Assembly: GCF_014653695.1 (NCBI RefSeq)
Contig: NZ_BNAR01000002.1
Span: 620,001-684,000, forward strand
Reading direction: 5' to 3'
Source of the DNA: Lentzea cavernae
Lineage (GTDB): Bacteria; Actinomycetota; Actinomycetes; Mycobacteriales; Pseudonocardiaceae
Length of the DNA stretch: 64,000 nucleotides
The notes under the pieces are model-generated. The model saw nothing but the letters and a program-made list of their open reading frames with translations, searched no databases and was not told where the DNA came from. Below are positions 24,096-32,675 of this stretch, in pieces. The translations under genes and the position numbers were made by a program. The number at the start of each line of letters is the position of its first letter. Position 1 is the first letter of the stretch.

Positions 24096-24641
24096 CTAGT
24101 CGGGTTGCGGGATCAACGACCGTTCGGCGCTCGCGGTGGTGGCACGAAGCCGTGGCTGCTCCGAGCGCCTCCACCGGAAGCCGTGCACCACGAGGCCGGG
24201 CGGGCTCTGCGCGGTGAACCCGAACATCTCCACCGCGACCGCGTCCGCCAGTTCGTGCTGCTCAGGCGATTCGGCGTGGTGCGAACGAAGCAGCGCGCCG
24301 TCCGCCGCCCACTGCGCGAAGGCCAGCCCGCCCGCCACCGGGTGCTGGGCGAACACGGCCAGCGGACGATCCCCGGCGTGCTCCAGCACCTGCTCCGCCA
24401 CCGGCACGGTCGCCAGTTCCCGGTCGCACACGATCGTGGCCTCCGGCAGCACCGCCACGTACGCGAACCCCTCGCCGGGGAGGATGTCGTCCGCCAGCGA
24501 GCCGTCCGCGACCGGCTCGATCGCGCAGCCGGGCCGCAACGCGCGGATCACCGCCTCCGCCGCCGACCGGTCCGGCACGCCGCCCGCGCGGACCGCCGCC
24601 CGCACGTCGCCGAACACCACCAGCGCGGCCCCTGCCCCCAT
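24096..24641 (-). CDS. Uncharacterised protein, DUF6928-like
   Basis: A 181-residue soluble protein. MGAGAALVVFGDVRAAVRAGGVPDRSAAEAVIRALRPG and the later EGFAYVAVLPEATIVCDRELA and VFAQHPVAGGLAFAQWAADGALLRS resemble a family I know as DUF6928 from mycobacteria and relatives, in which a short N-terminal strand is followed by a conserved hydrophobic core. No catalytic motif is visible. ATG 24641 is the first start after non-conserved sequence. It is divergent from the MFS gene by about 50 bases. The family call is moderate to low confidence. Confidence 0.6.
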   Translation of the reverse strand: MGAGAALVVFGDVRAAVRAGGVPDRSAAEAVIRALRPGCAIEPVADGSLADDILPGEGFAYVAVLPEATIVCDRELATVPVAEQVLEHAGDRPLAVFAQHPVAGGLAFAQWAADGALLRSHHAESPEQHELADAVAVEMFGFTAQSPPGLVVHGFRWRRSEQPRLRATTASAERSLIPQPD

Positions 24642-24690
24642 CGAGTTCCTCCCCCTGCGAGGTCGTCCAACCTGCGCGATCATCCCCAGC

Positions 24691-26664
24691 GTGCCCGAGA
24701 TGATCGACACCCGCAGGCGGAACCTGGTCGTCGCGGCCGTGCTGCTCGCCATGCTGCTGGCCGCGCTCGACCAGACCATCGTGTCCACCGCGCTGCCCAC
24801 GATGGTGGCTGATCTGGGCGGCGGCGCGCACCTGTCGTGGGTGGTGACCTCGTACCTGCTCGCCGAGACGATCATGACGGTGCTGATCGGCAAGTTCGGC
24901 GACCTCTACGGGCGCAAGAAGACGTTCCTCGTCAGCGTCGCGCTGTTCCTGGTCGGGTCGTTCTTCGCGGGCTGGTCGGAGTCGATGGGCACGCTCATCG
25001 CGTTCCGCGCGGTCCAGGGTCTGGGCGCGGGCGGGTTGATGGTCACCTCGACGGCGATCATCGCGGACGTCGTGCCGTTGAAGGAACGCGGCAAGTTCCA
25101 GGGCTTCGCGGGCGCGGTGTTCGGCGTCGCGACGGTCGCGGGGCCGTTGCTCGGCGGGCTGTTCGTCGACCACCTGAGCTGGCGGTGGGCGTTCTACGTG
25201 AACATCCCGCTCGGCATCGCGGTGGTGCTGGTCGCGATCGCGGCGCTGCCCACGATCAGGACCGAGGGCCGCCCGAAGATCGACTACGCCGGCATCGCGC
25301 TGATCGCCCTGGCGGCCACCGGGCTGACGCTGGTCACGAGCTGGGGCGGCACCGAGTACGCGTGGACGTCGCCGACGATCCTGTGGATGGCGGCCGGGTC
25401 GGTCGTGCTCCTCGTCGCGTTCGTGTTCGTGGAGCAGCGCGCGGCCGAGCCGATGCTGCCGATGAGGTTGTTCCGCAGCAGGGTGTTCACGGTGTCGGGC
25501 ATCCTCAGCTTCGTCGTCGGGTTCGCGATGCTCGGCGGCATCACGTACCTGCCGATCTACCTGCAGTACGTGCGCGGCGAGTCGGCCACGGCGTCCGGGC
25601 TGTGGATGCTGCCGCTGATCGCCGGGCTGATGTCCACGGCGCTGCTGACCGGCAACACGATCAGTCGCACCGGCAAGTACCGGATCTTCCCCATCGCCGG
25701 CTCGGTCGGCCTCACCGCCGGCCTGTTCCTGCTGTCCCTGCTGGACGCCTCGACCAGCTACTGGGAGATGGGCGCGTTCATGGTGGTGCTGGGCGCGGGC
25801 ATCGGCCTGGTGATGCAGGTGCCGGTGATCGTCGTGCAGAGCACCACGAACTACGCCGACCTCGGTGTCGCCACGTCCGGCATCAGCTTCCTGCGCACGA
25901 TGGGCAGCTCGTTCGGCGTCGCGATGTTCGGCACGATCTACGCGAACCAGCTGCCGAAGCACCTCGTCGTCCCGCCGGGCGTCGACCCGCGCGCCATCGC
26001 GAGCCCCGCCGCCGTCCACGCGCTGCCGGACGCGCTGAGGGCGCCGGTCGTCGCCGGGTACGCCGAGACCGTGCAGATGATGTTCCTGATCGCCGCCCCG
26101 ATCGGCCTGGTCGCGTTGCTGGTCGCGCTCTTCCTGCCGCAGGTCCAGCTGCGGGACACCTCCCGTGCCGCCGCGGCCGGCAACAACGGTGTGGGCGAGA
26201 GCTTCGCCGCGCCGCCGTCGAACTCCTACGACGAGCTGCGCAAGCTGGTCTCCACGGTGGTCGCGAAGTCCTCCGAGGACCCGGGATCGGCCGTGCTGCG
26301 GCGTTCCGGGGTCGACCTGCCGTTGGAACAGGCCTGGCTGCTCGGCCGCGTGTACCGCGCGTCGACGGACGACGGGGTCGCCACGCTCGCCGAGATCGCG
26401 GAGATGACGAAGGTGCCCGGCGGCATCTTCGAACCGACCGCGCAGGCCCTCGTGCGGTCGGGACACCTGGCGTTCGGCGACGACGGCTACCGGTTCACCG
26501 ACCGGGGCGCGGAGGTGTTCACCGAGCTCGTGCGGGCGTGGCGGCGCTGGCTGCTCGACCAGTTGCGGGACTGGCACGAGCCGGACCAGCGCGACTTCGC
26601 CCAGGCGCTCGACTCGTTCACCGATGAGCTGATCGAGAGCGGCCGGCAGCTCAGCCGGGTCTAG
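24691..26664 (+). CDS. DHA2-family (EmrB/QacA) MFS exporter with C-terminal helix-turn-helix
   Basis: About 657 residues. The first ~490 form a 14-helix drug:H+ antiporter: motif A GKFGDLYGRKKTF, motif C-like GAVFGVATVAGPLLGGLF and the DHA2 D1 motif LDQTIVSTALP. After a Ser/Ala-rich linker (about residues 490-510) comes a soluble tail of ~140 residues. It reads QAWLLGRVYRASTDDGVATLAEIAEMTKVPGGIFEPTAQALVRSGHLAFGDDGYRFTDRGAEVFTELVRAWRRWLLDQL, which looks like a MarR-type winged helix. GTG 24691 and ATG 24700 are both possible starts. The substrate is probably a hydrophobic drug or metabolite. The tail may regulate transport or transcription (inference). Confidence 0.85.
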   Translation: MPEMIDTRRRNLVVAAVLLAMLLAALDQTIVSTALPTMVADLGGGAHLSWVVTSYLLAETIMTVLIGKFGDLYGRKKTFLVSVALFLVGSFFAGWSESMGTLIAFRAVQGLGAGGLMVTSTAIIADVVPLKERGKFQGFAGAVFGVATVAGPLLGGLFVDHLSWRWAFYVNIPLGIAVVLVAIAALPTIRTEGRPKIDYAGIALIALAATGLTLVTSWGGTEYAWTSPTILWMAAGSVVLLVAFVFVEQRAAEPMLPMRLFRSRVFTVSGILSFVVGFAMLGGITYLPIYLQYVRGESATASGLWMLPLIAGLMSTALLTGNTISRTGKYRIFPIAGSVGLTAGLFLLSLLDASTSYWEMGAFMVVLGAGIGLVMQVPVIVVQSTTNYADLGVATSGISFLRTMGSSFGVAMFGTIYANQLPKHLVVPPGVDPRAIASPAAVHALPDALRAPVVAGYAETVQMMFLIAAPIGLVALLVALFLPQVQLRDTSRAAAAGNNGVGESFAAPPSNSYDELRKLVSTVVAKSSEDPGSAVLRRSGVDLPLEQAWLLGRVYRASTDDGVATLAEIAEMTKVPGGIFEPTAQALVRSGHLAFGDDGYRFTDRGAEVFTELVRAWRRWLLDQLRDWHEPDQRDFAQALDSFTDELIESGRQLSRV

Positions 26665-26756
26665 TGGCCGCAAGTGGTTGTGCCCCAACGGCCCAGTGAA
26701 ACATCACCCGAGCGGACCAGGGCGGACACGTTCCTCCACATGCGACCCTGGAGGGT

Positions 26757-27890
26757 GTGAGCACCACCCGAATCGGGTCGTTCAACGTGGAGAACATGTT
26801 CGAGCGCCCCAAAGTGATGGGCCGCAACGCCACCAAGCACGCGGCTCCGATCCTGGCCGCCCACGCCCGTTTCAACGAACTCATCGCCTCCGAGACCTAC
26901 ACGCCGGAAGTCAAGGAAGAACTCGCGGAACACCTGACGACGCTCGAGTTGCTCAGGAGTGACCGGAGCAGGTACGCGATCCTGCGGCGCATCCGCGGCC
27001 GGTTCCTCGCGCGCCACCGCACCGGCGAAACCTCAGTCGTGGCAAGCGGTCGAGAGTCCTGGGTCGGCTGGGTCGAGCTCACCACCGAACCCATCAGCGA
27101 GCTCGCCACGCGCCACACCGCCCAGGTGATGCGCGACGTCGGCGCGCAGGTCCTCGGCGTCGTCGAGGCCGAGTCGCGCGAACTGCTGCACATGTTCTCC
27201 GCCTCGATGCTCAAGCACGTCGGCTGGACCCCGTACGAGGAGGTCCACCTCATCGACGGCAACGACGAGCGCGGCATCAACGTCGGCCTGCTGACCCGCG
27301 ACGCCCACCAGGTCATCACCATCCGCACGCACGTGTACGCGCGGGACACCTCAGGCGTCGTCTTCTCCCGCGACTGCGCCGAGTACCACGTCCGCACACC
27401 CGCCGGCCCCGAACTCGTCGTGCTGGTGAACCACCTGAAGTCCAAGGGTTACGGCTCCCCCGGCGACCCGCTCGGCGCCCGCCGCCGGTTCCGCCAGGCC
27501 GTCCGCATCTCCCGCATCGTGAACCGGCTGCGCGACGAGGGCCACGAGCACATCGCCGTCGTCGGCGACCTCAACGACACCGCGGACAGCGAGTGCCTGC
27601 GCCCGCTCTTCCAGCGCACGGGCCTGCGGGACATCAGCGAGCACGAGAACTTCGACTGGAACCACCGCCTCGGCACCTACCGCGGCGTCAACGAGAAGGG
27701 CAAGATCGACTACGTCCTGCTGACGCCCCCGCTGTTCGCGAAGGCCACCGGCGGCGGCGTCTTCCGCAAGGGCGTGTGGCGCGGCCCGCGGACCCGCGAC
27801 CGCTGGGACATCTACGAAACCCTGACCGGCGAGGTGCACGCGGCCAGCGACCACGCCGCCATCTACGCCGACATCGACTGGACCCGCTAG
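26757..27890 (+). CDS. Endonuclease/exonuclease/phosphatase (EEP) family protein
   Basis: A 377-residue protein with the EEP catalytic pattern: SFNVENMFERPK at the N-terminus, LGVVEAESRE (metal-binding Glu), VNHLKSKGYGSPGD, VVGDLNDTADSECL and a C-terminal ASDHAAIYADI (the SDH catalytic site). A long lysine/arginine-containing insert lies between residues 25 and 85. It may cleave nucleic acids or phosphodiesters; there is no signal peptide. GTG 26757 is the first start before the conserved strand. Its stop overlaps that of the DUF1905 gene. Confidence 0.9.
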   Translation: MSTTRIGSFNVENMFERPKVMGRNATKHAAPILAAHARFNELIASETYTPEVKEELAEHLTTLELLRSDRSRYAILRRIRGRFLARHRTGETSVVASGRESWVGWVELTTEPISELATRHTAQVMRDVGAQVLGVVEAESRELLHMFSASMLKHVGWTPYEEVHLIDGNDERGINVGLLTRDAHQVITIRTHVYARDTSGVVFSRDCAEYHVRTPAGPELVVLVNHLKSKGYGSPGDPLGARRRFRQAVRISRIVNRLRDEGHEHIAVVGDLNDTADSECLRPLFQRTGLRDISEHENFDWNHRLGTYRGVNEKGKIDYVLLTPPLFAKATGGGVFRKGVWRGPRTRDRWDIYETLTGEVHAASDHAAIYADIDWTR

Positions 27891-28177
27891 AGCACCTCGA
27901 CCGTCACCTCGACGACATCGCCCGGCCCCACGTCGTTCTTCTTGCGCACGGCGGCCTTGACCGGCAGCACGTAACAACCGGACTGCTTGTCCGGGAACAC
28001 CGACGTCGACCACGTGCTGGCACCGACGCCCGCCCTGACCTTCACCGCGCCGAAACCCCGGCCGGGCGTGGCGATGTCGCGGATCTGGTCCGAGACGTCC
28101 TCGGGGAGCGTCACGAAGGTCCAGGTCTCGGTGCGGCGGGCGTCCCAGATCCACAGCTCCGCGTCGAAGACGAACAT
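27887..28177 (-). CDS. DUF1905 domain protein
   Basis: A 96-residue beta-barrel-like protein: FDAELWIWDARRTETWTFVTLPEDVSDQIRD, ASTWSTSVFPDKQSGCYVLPVKAAVRKKNDVGPGDVVEVTVEVL. This is a full-length match to the DUF1905 pattern, whose members often stand alone or beside YdeI/OmpD-associated domains. Its biochemical role is unknown. It is convergent with the EEP gene, overlapping it by 4 bases. Confidence 0.88.
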   Translation of the reverse strand: MFVFDAELWIWDARRTETWTFVTLPEDVSDQIRDIATPGRGFGAVKVRAGVGASTWSTSVFPDKQSGCYVLPVKAAVRKKNDVGPGDVVEVTVEVL

Positions 28178-28201
28178 CCGCCCATTCTCACAGCAGCGCG
28201 T

Positions 28202-28318
28202 TCAGAGGGGCGCGCTGACGCGGAACTCGTCAACGGTGACGACCTCCTCTTGGGTCATCGCACCGGTCAACACTGCGTGACCACCGGTCACCTCAACGGC
28301 AGCTTCAAACCTGATCAC
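28202..28318 (-). other. Candidate small ORF (38 residues), function unknown
   Basis: GTG 28318 to TGA 28204-28202 reads an acidic peptide (FEAAVEVTGGHAVLTGAMTQEEVVTVDEF, ending FRVSAPL). Its 3' half has a codon bias fitting coding use; the 5' half is neutral. An internal ATG (28258) could start an 18-residue form. It lies alone in the 226-base gap between DUF1905 and the TetR-MMPL operon. It could be a real small protein, the remnant of a longer gene, or chance. Confidence 0.25.
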
Positions 28319-28342
28319 TCACCCTTTGTGGTGACGAACGCC

Positions 28343-28382
28343 ACCGACCGTTTCGGTCGGTAAACCTACCGAATCGGTTGGT
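28343..28382. promoter_or_regulatory. Twin palindromic operators upstream of the TetR-MMPL operon
   Basis: ACCGACCGTTTCGGTCGGT (28343-28361) is a near-perfect 19-bp inverted repeat and ACCTACCGAATCGGTTGGT (28364-28382) a second, degenerate copy; centres are 21 bases apart. They end 21 bases before the TetR start, so binding should block transcription of regulator and pump. Confidence 0.7.
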
Positions 28383-28403
28383 GAACGCCGTAAAGTCGCC
28401 TGC

Positions 28404-28955
28404 ATGCCACGACAGCCCAGGACTGCGGTCGACGAGGACATCCTCGACGCCGCCGCCGCGCTCTTCGCGCGACACGGCTTCGAGCAGACCTCGTTGAAGT
28501 CCCTCGCGGACGCCGTCGGCCTGTCGAAGGCGGGTCTCCTGCACCACTTCCCGAGCAAGGACGCTCTCTTCGAAGCGGCGTGGGCACAGAGCCGCGTGAT
28601 CACCCAGCACGTCCTCGACCTGGTCAAGGACATCCCGGCGGGCCCCGCACGAGAGCGGCGGTCGCTGGAGCTGCTCACCGACTACGCGCTCGACCGGCCC
28701 GGCATGGTCGCACTGCTGTTCCGGTCGATGACCGCGCCGGGAGAGGACCCGCAGCAGGCGCAGGACGAGCTGTTGCTGAACGAGATGTTCGTGATCGACC
28801 CCACCACCGAACTCCCTCGCGCCATCCGGATAGTCGGCGCGCTGAGCGCCATGGCCGTGCTCACCCTTCTGGCCAACCAGCAGGGTGACAAGACGCTGTG
28901 GCGTCCCTTGATCCTCGCTACCTGTTACGACGCACTCGGGCACCAGGAGGCCTGA
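28404..28955 (+). CDS. TetR-family regulator of the adjacent MMPL pump
   Basis: A 183-residue regulator with the helix-turn-helix DILDAAAALFARHGFEQTSLKSLADAVGLSKAGLLHHFPSKDALF and a C-terminal domain typical of TetR_C type regulators of exporters. It precedes the MMPL gene by 5 bases and follows paired ACCGACCG palindromes, a standard autoregulated pump operon. Confidence 0.92.
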   Translation: MPRQPRTAVDEDILDAAAALFARHGFEQTSLKSLADAVGLSKAGLLHHFPSKDALFEAAWAQSRVITQHVLDLVKDIPAGPARERRSLELLTDYALDRPGMVALLFRSMTAPGEDPQQAQDELLLNEMFVIDPTTELPRAIRIVGALSAMAVLTLLANQQGDKTLWRPLILATCYDALGHQEA

Positions 28956-28960
28956 CAATC

Positions 28961-31117
28961 ATGGCGAAACTGCTCTACAAACTGGGAATGGGCGCTCACC
29001 GGCGCCGTCTCCCCGTCGTCCTGATCTGGCTTCTCGTGCTGATCGGCGCCGGTGCCGGCGCGTTCACCCTCGGCGGTGAGACGTCGAACTCGATGTCCAT
29101 CCCCGGGCAGGAGTCGACCACCGCCCTGGAGCGCATCCAGAAGACGTTCGGCTCCGGCGAGACCGCGACGGCCAGGGTCGTCCTGCAGGCGCCGGACGGC
29201 CAGAAGCTGCCGCAGAACGTCAAGGCGATCACCGACCTGGTGGCGGACGCGTCCGGGCTGAAGGGCGTGCGGTCGGCGACGAACCCGCTCGACCCCGCCG
29301 CGCCGAGCGTCAACCAGGACCTCAACGTCGGCTACAGCACCGTCACCTACGACGTGAAGCCCGGCGAGGTCACCGACGAGCAGCGCGCGGACCTGCTCAA
29401 GGCCGTCGACAAGGCCCGTGCGGCCGGACTGACCGTCGAGGTCAGCGGCACCGCGATGCAGGAGATCCCGCACATCGGCGGCATCACCGAGGTCATCGGT
29501 GTCGTGCTGGCGCTGGTCGTGCTCGCGCTGACCTACGGCTCGCTCGTGACGGCCGGCATGAACCTGCTCAGCGCCGCCATCGGCGTCGGCATCGGCGCAC
29601 TCGGCATCACGATCGCCACCGGGTTCATGGACCTGCAGTCGACCACGCCGATCCTCGCCTCGATGCTGGGACTCGCGGTCGGCATCGACTACGCGTTGTT
29701 CATCATCAACCGCTACCGGCAAGAGCTGCGCCGCGGCTCGGACGTCGGCCACGCCGTCGCGACCGCCGTCGGCACCGCCGGTTCCGCCGTCGTCACCGCG
29801 GGTCTGACCGTGGTGATCGCGCTGGTGGGCCTCGCGATCGCGGGCATCCCGTTCCTCACGCAGATGGGCGTCTCGGCCGCCGCCACGATCGTCGTCGCGG
29901 TCCTGATCGCCATCACGCTGGTGCCCGCGGTGCTGAGCATGCTCGGCCGCCGCGTGCTGACCCGCAAGGAGCGCGCCGCCGAGGCCTCCGAGCCCAAGGA
30001 CCGCGGTGTCGTCCGCGGCTGGGCCGGCGCGGTCACCCGCAACCGCGTCGCCGCGCTGCTGCTCTCGGTCGTGGCGCTCGGCATCGTCTCGATCCCGGTG
30101 GCGTCCATGGACACCACGCTCATCCAGAAGCCGCCGGCCAACTCCACGCAGGAGCGCGCGGACCAGATCCTCGCGAAGGGCTTCGGCGAGGGCTTCAACG
30201 GCCCGATCATCGTCCTGTTCGAGGGTGACGGCGCCGCCGCGACGGCCACCAAGGCCTCCGAGCCGATCACGAAGCTGTCCGACGTCGCCCTGGTCACCCC
30301 GGCGCAGCCGAGCCAGGACGGCAAGTCCGCTCTCGTCACCGTGATCCCGAAGTCCGGCCCCGACACCGTCGAGACCGAGAAGCTCGTCGCCGACCTGCGC
30401 GCCGAACTGTCCGATGTGGAGGGTGGAGAAGCCTACGTCACCGGTGCCACCGCGGTGAGCGTCGACGTGGCCACCTCGCTCGACAAGGCCCTGCCGATCT
30501 ACCTCGCGGTCGTCGTCGGCCTCGCGCTGGTGCTGCTGATCCTGGTGTTCCGCTCGCTGCTCGTGCCGCTCGTGGGCGTGCTCGGCTTCCTGCTGACCAT
30601 CGGCTCGTCGCTCGGCGCCACGGTCGCGGTGTTCCAGTGGGGCTGGCTCGCCGACGCGGTCAACCTCGACGGCACCGGCCCGCTGATCAGCCTCACCCCG
30701 ATCCTGGTGATCGGCATCCTGTTCGGACTCGCCATGGACTACCAGATCTTCCTGGTGTCCCGGATGCACGAGGCGCACCACCGCGGCGCCAAGCCGATCG
30801 AGGCCATCACCACGGGTTTCCGCCAGGCGGCCCCGGTCGTCATCGCCGCCGCGCTGATCATGTTCTCGGTGTTCGCGGGCTTCGTCCCGGCCGGCGAGCC
30901 GACCGTGAAGTCGATCGCGTTCGCCCTGGCCATCGGCATCTTCGTGGACGCGTTCGTGGTCCGCATGGTGCTCGTGCCCGCCGCACTCGCCCTGCTCGGC
31001 GAGCGCGCCTGGTGGCTGCCGAAGTTCCTGCGCTGGCTGCCGGAACTCGACGTCGAGGGCACCGCGCTCGACGACATCGAGAAGAAGGACAGGCAGGAGC
31101 CGGTCGCGGTCGGCTGA
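28961..31117 (+). CDS. MMPL-family (RND) transporter
   Basis: A 718-residue membrane protein with a basic N-terminus, a first transmembrane helix (VVLIWLLVLIGAGAGAFTLG), a ~140-residue extracellular loop, a block of helices, and the whole pattern repeated once (two MMPL domains, about 12 helices). Motifs such as ASMLGLAVGIDYALFIINRYR and ILFGLAMDYQIFLVSRMHE carry the paired Asp-Tyr residues of proton-coupled RND transport. MmpL proteins move lipids, siderophores or drugs outward. ATG 28961 has AGGAGG about 10 bases upstream. It is probably repressed by the TetR encoded just before it. Confidence 0.93.
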   Translation: MAKLLYKLGMGAHRRRLPVVLIWLLVLIGAGAGAFTLGGETSNSMSIPGQESTTALERIQKTFGSGETATARVVLQAPDGQKLPQNVKAITDLVADASGLKGVRSATNPLDPAAPSVNQDLNVGYSTVTYDVKPGEVTDEQRADLLKAVDKARAAGLTVEVSGTAMQEIPHIGGITEVIGVVLALVVLALTYGSLVTAGMNLLSAAIGVGIGALGITIATGFMDLQSTTPILASMLGLAVGIDYALFIINRYRQELRRGSDVGHAVATAVGTAGSAVVTAGLTVVIALVGLAIAGIPFLTQMGVSAAATIVVAVLIAITLVPAVLSMLGRRVLTRKERAAEASEPKDRGVVRGWAGAVTRNRVAALLLSVVALGIVSIPVASMDTTLIQKPPANSTQERADQILAKGFGEGFNGPIIVLFEGDGAAATATKASEPITKLSDVALVTPAQPSQDGKSALVTVIPKSGPDTVETEKLVADLRAELSDVEGGEAYVTGATAVSVDVATSLDKALPIYLAVVVGLALVLLILVFRSLLVPLVGVLGFLLTIGSSLGATVAVFQWGWLADAVNLDGTGPLISLTPILVIGILFGLAMDYQIFLVSRMHEAHHRGAKPIEAITTGFRQAAPVVIAAALIMFSVFAGFVPAGEPTVKSIAFALAIGIFVDAFVVRMVLVPAALALLGERAWWLPKFLRWLPELDVEGTALDDIEKKDRQEPVAVG

Positions 31118-31165
31118 TCCCGTTCCACGACAACAGTCCGTCATGCCTGTGATCTGATCACGGGC

Positions 31166-31828
31166 ATGACGGACTGGTCTGTTCTGCACCACGCCTACGG
31201 CACCGCCGAGGACGTCCCCGGTCTCCTCGCCCGAGCCGCCGCGAACGACCGGGAGGCGTGGACCGAGCTCTGGAGCGCCTTGTGCCACCAGGGAACCAGC
31301 TACCCCGCCAGCTACGCGGCGCTCCCCCACCTCGCGGACATGGCCAACGTCGACGCCGTCCTGCTCGCGGCCGGCATCCTCGCCGACGGGGGCGACGACG
31401 AGGTCCGCGCGGAGCACGCGGCCTCCATCACCCGGCTGTCGAAGACCGCGAACGCGGTGCTGCCCGATACCGACGAGGACGCCTACACCTACGTGCTGGA
31501 AAGCGTTCTGGTGCTCGAAGGCGTGCTGGACCAGGCCGACGTCCTGTCCTGGGGCATGACCGACCAGGAGTACGAGGTCGAGTGCCCCGAGTGCGACACC
31601 CCGATGTTCGTCGTCGTGGACGAGGGCGTCAGCCGCACAGAGGAGGGCGGGGAACGGCCGCTGCGGCCCGCCGATCCCGCGGCACTGGAGGGGTTGGGCC
31701 GCCGCGTCTGGGAGACCGCCACCGCGCACGGCAAGGAGAAAGTGGCGCACACGTTCCGGTACGTCTTCGGTCAGGCGACCTGTCCTGAGTGCGACACCGG
31801 CTTCACCGTGTCCGAAGTGCTGCTCTGA
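31166..31828 (+). CDS. HEAT-like protein with zinc-ribbon cysteines
   Basis: A 220-residue soluble protein. The N-terminal part LHHAYGTAEDVPGLLARAAANDREAWTELWSALCHQGTSYPASYAALPHL has the 'HQGT-Y-AS-AALP-L' motif found in small HEAT-repeat proteins of actinobacteria, some of which sit beside toxins. The C-terminal part holds two CPEC knuckles (ECPECDTPMF near residue 135 and TCPECDTGF near 208), enough to bind one zinc. The function is unknown. It is followed by a strong terminator and stands alone on the plus strand. Confidence 0.65.
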   Translation: MTDWSVLHHAYGTAEDVPGLLARAAANDREAWTELWSALCHQGTSYPASYAALPHLADMANVDAVLLAAGILADGGDDEVRAEHAASITRLSKTANAVLPDTDEDAYTYVLESVLVLEGVLDQADVLSWGMTDQEYEVECPECDTPMFVVVDEGVSRTEEGGERPLRPADPAALEGLGRRVWETATAHGKEKVAHTFRYVFGQATCPECDTGFTVSEVLL

Positions 31829-31830
31829 AA

Positions 31831-31873
31831 GCGAAGACGCGCACGGCCAGTTCGAGGCCGTGCGCGTCTTCGC
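31831..31873. terminator. Strong bidirectional terminator
   Basis: GCGAAGACGCGCACGGCC (31831-31848) pairs perfectly with 31856-31873 around a 7-base loop: an 18-bp stem between the convergent HEAT-like and TerC genes. Confidence 0.9.
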
Positions 31874-31889
31874 GTCTTGCAGGACCGAG

Positions 31890-32639
31890 CTAGTCGGCGT
31901 TCTTCACGTACGTGCCGTGCAGCGCCACCGGCTTCGACGTCCGCTTCGCCCGCATCCGCAGGTTCAGGAACTCCACGAACACCGAGAACGCGATCGGCCC
32001 GTACACGTACCCCTTCGGGATGTGCTGGTCGAAGCCCTCGGCGATCAGGCTGCCACCGATCAGCAGCAGGAACGACAGCGCGAGCATCTTCACCGTCGGG
32101 TGGCGGTTCACGAACTCCGAGATCGCCTTGGCCGACACCAGCATCACGATCATCGCGACGACCACGGCCGAGATCATGATGCCGAGCTCGTCGACCATGC
32201 CGACCGCGGTGATCACCGAGTCGAGCGAGAAGACGATGTCCAGCACCAGGATCTGGGCGATCACGCTGGCGAACGAGACCGCCTTGCGCTCCTTGGCGTG
32301 GTCGGAGCCCTCGAGTTGTTCGTGGATCTCGAAGGTCGCCTTGCCGAGCAGGAAGAGACCGCCCAGCAACAGGATCAGATCTCGCCCGGATATCTCCTGG
32401 CCCAGCACCGTGAACAACGGCGCCGTCAGCCCGATCACCCACGCCAGCGACGCGAGCAGCAGCAGGCGCGTGACGAGGGCCAGCGAGAGGCCCACGACCT
32501 GGGCCCGGCGCCGCTGTTCCTCCGGCAGGCGCCCGGCCAGGATCGAGATGAACACGACGTTGTCGATGCCGAGCACGATCTCGAGCAGGAGCAGCGTCGC
32601 GAACGCGACCCACAGCTCCGGGCTCGTCATCCACTCCAT
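31890..32639 (-). CDS. TerC-family integral membrane protein
   Basis: A 249-residue protein with 7-8 transmembrane segments. LWVAFATLLLLEIVLGIDNVVFISILA and VLVLDIVFSLDSVITAVGMV carry the acidic GIDN and SLDS motifs that define TerC. Family members supply metal (Mn2+) export or metalation of secreted enzymes and tellurite or stress resistance. ATG 32639 is preferred to TTG 32642. It follows the Spo0M-like gene by 36 bases and may share its transcript. Confidence 0.93.
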   Translation of the reverse strand: MEWMTSPELWVAFATLLLLEIVLGIDNVVFISILAGRLPEEQRRRAQVVGLSLALVTRLLLLASLAWVIGLTAPLFTVLGQEISGRDLILLLGGLFLLGKATFEIHEQLEGSDHAKERKAVSFASVIAQILVLDIVFSLDSVITAVGMVDELGIMISAVVVAMIVMLVSAKAISEFVNRHPTVKMLALSFLLLIGGSLIAEGFDQHIPKGYVYGPIAFSVFVEFLNLRMRAKRTSKPVALHGTYVKNAD

Positions 32640-32675
32640 CAACGATTCCTCTCAGGTCGTGGGGCTCGGCAGTCC

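Noticed and set aside
24262-26688. Long open frame opposite the MFS gene
   Set aside because: Same artefact: composition-driven peptide with no motif, antisense to a clear exporter.
28925-31750. Very long open frame on the minus strand opposite the MMPL gene
   Set aside because: It is His/Arg/Asp-rich low-complexity translation antisense to a well-matched transporter gene, a usual artefact of high G+C.
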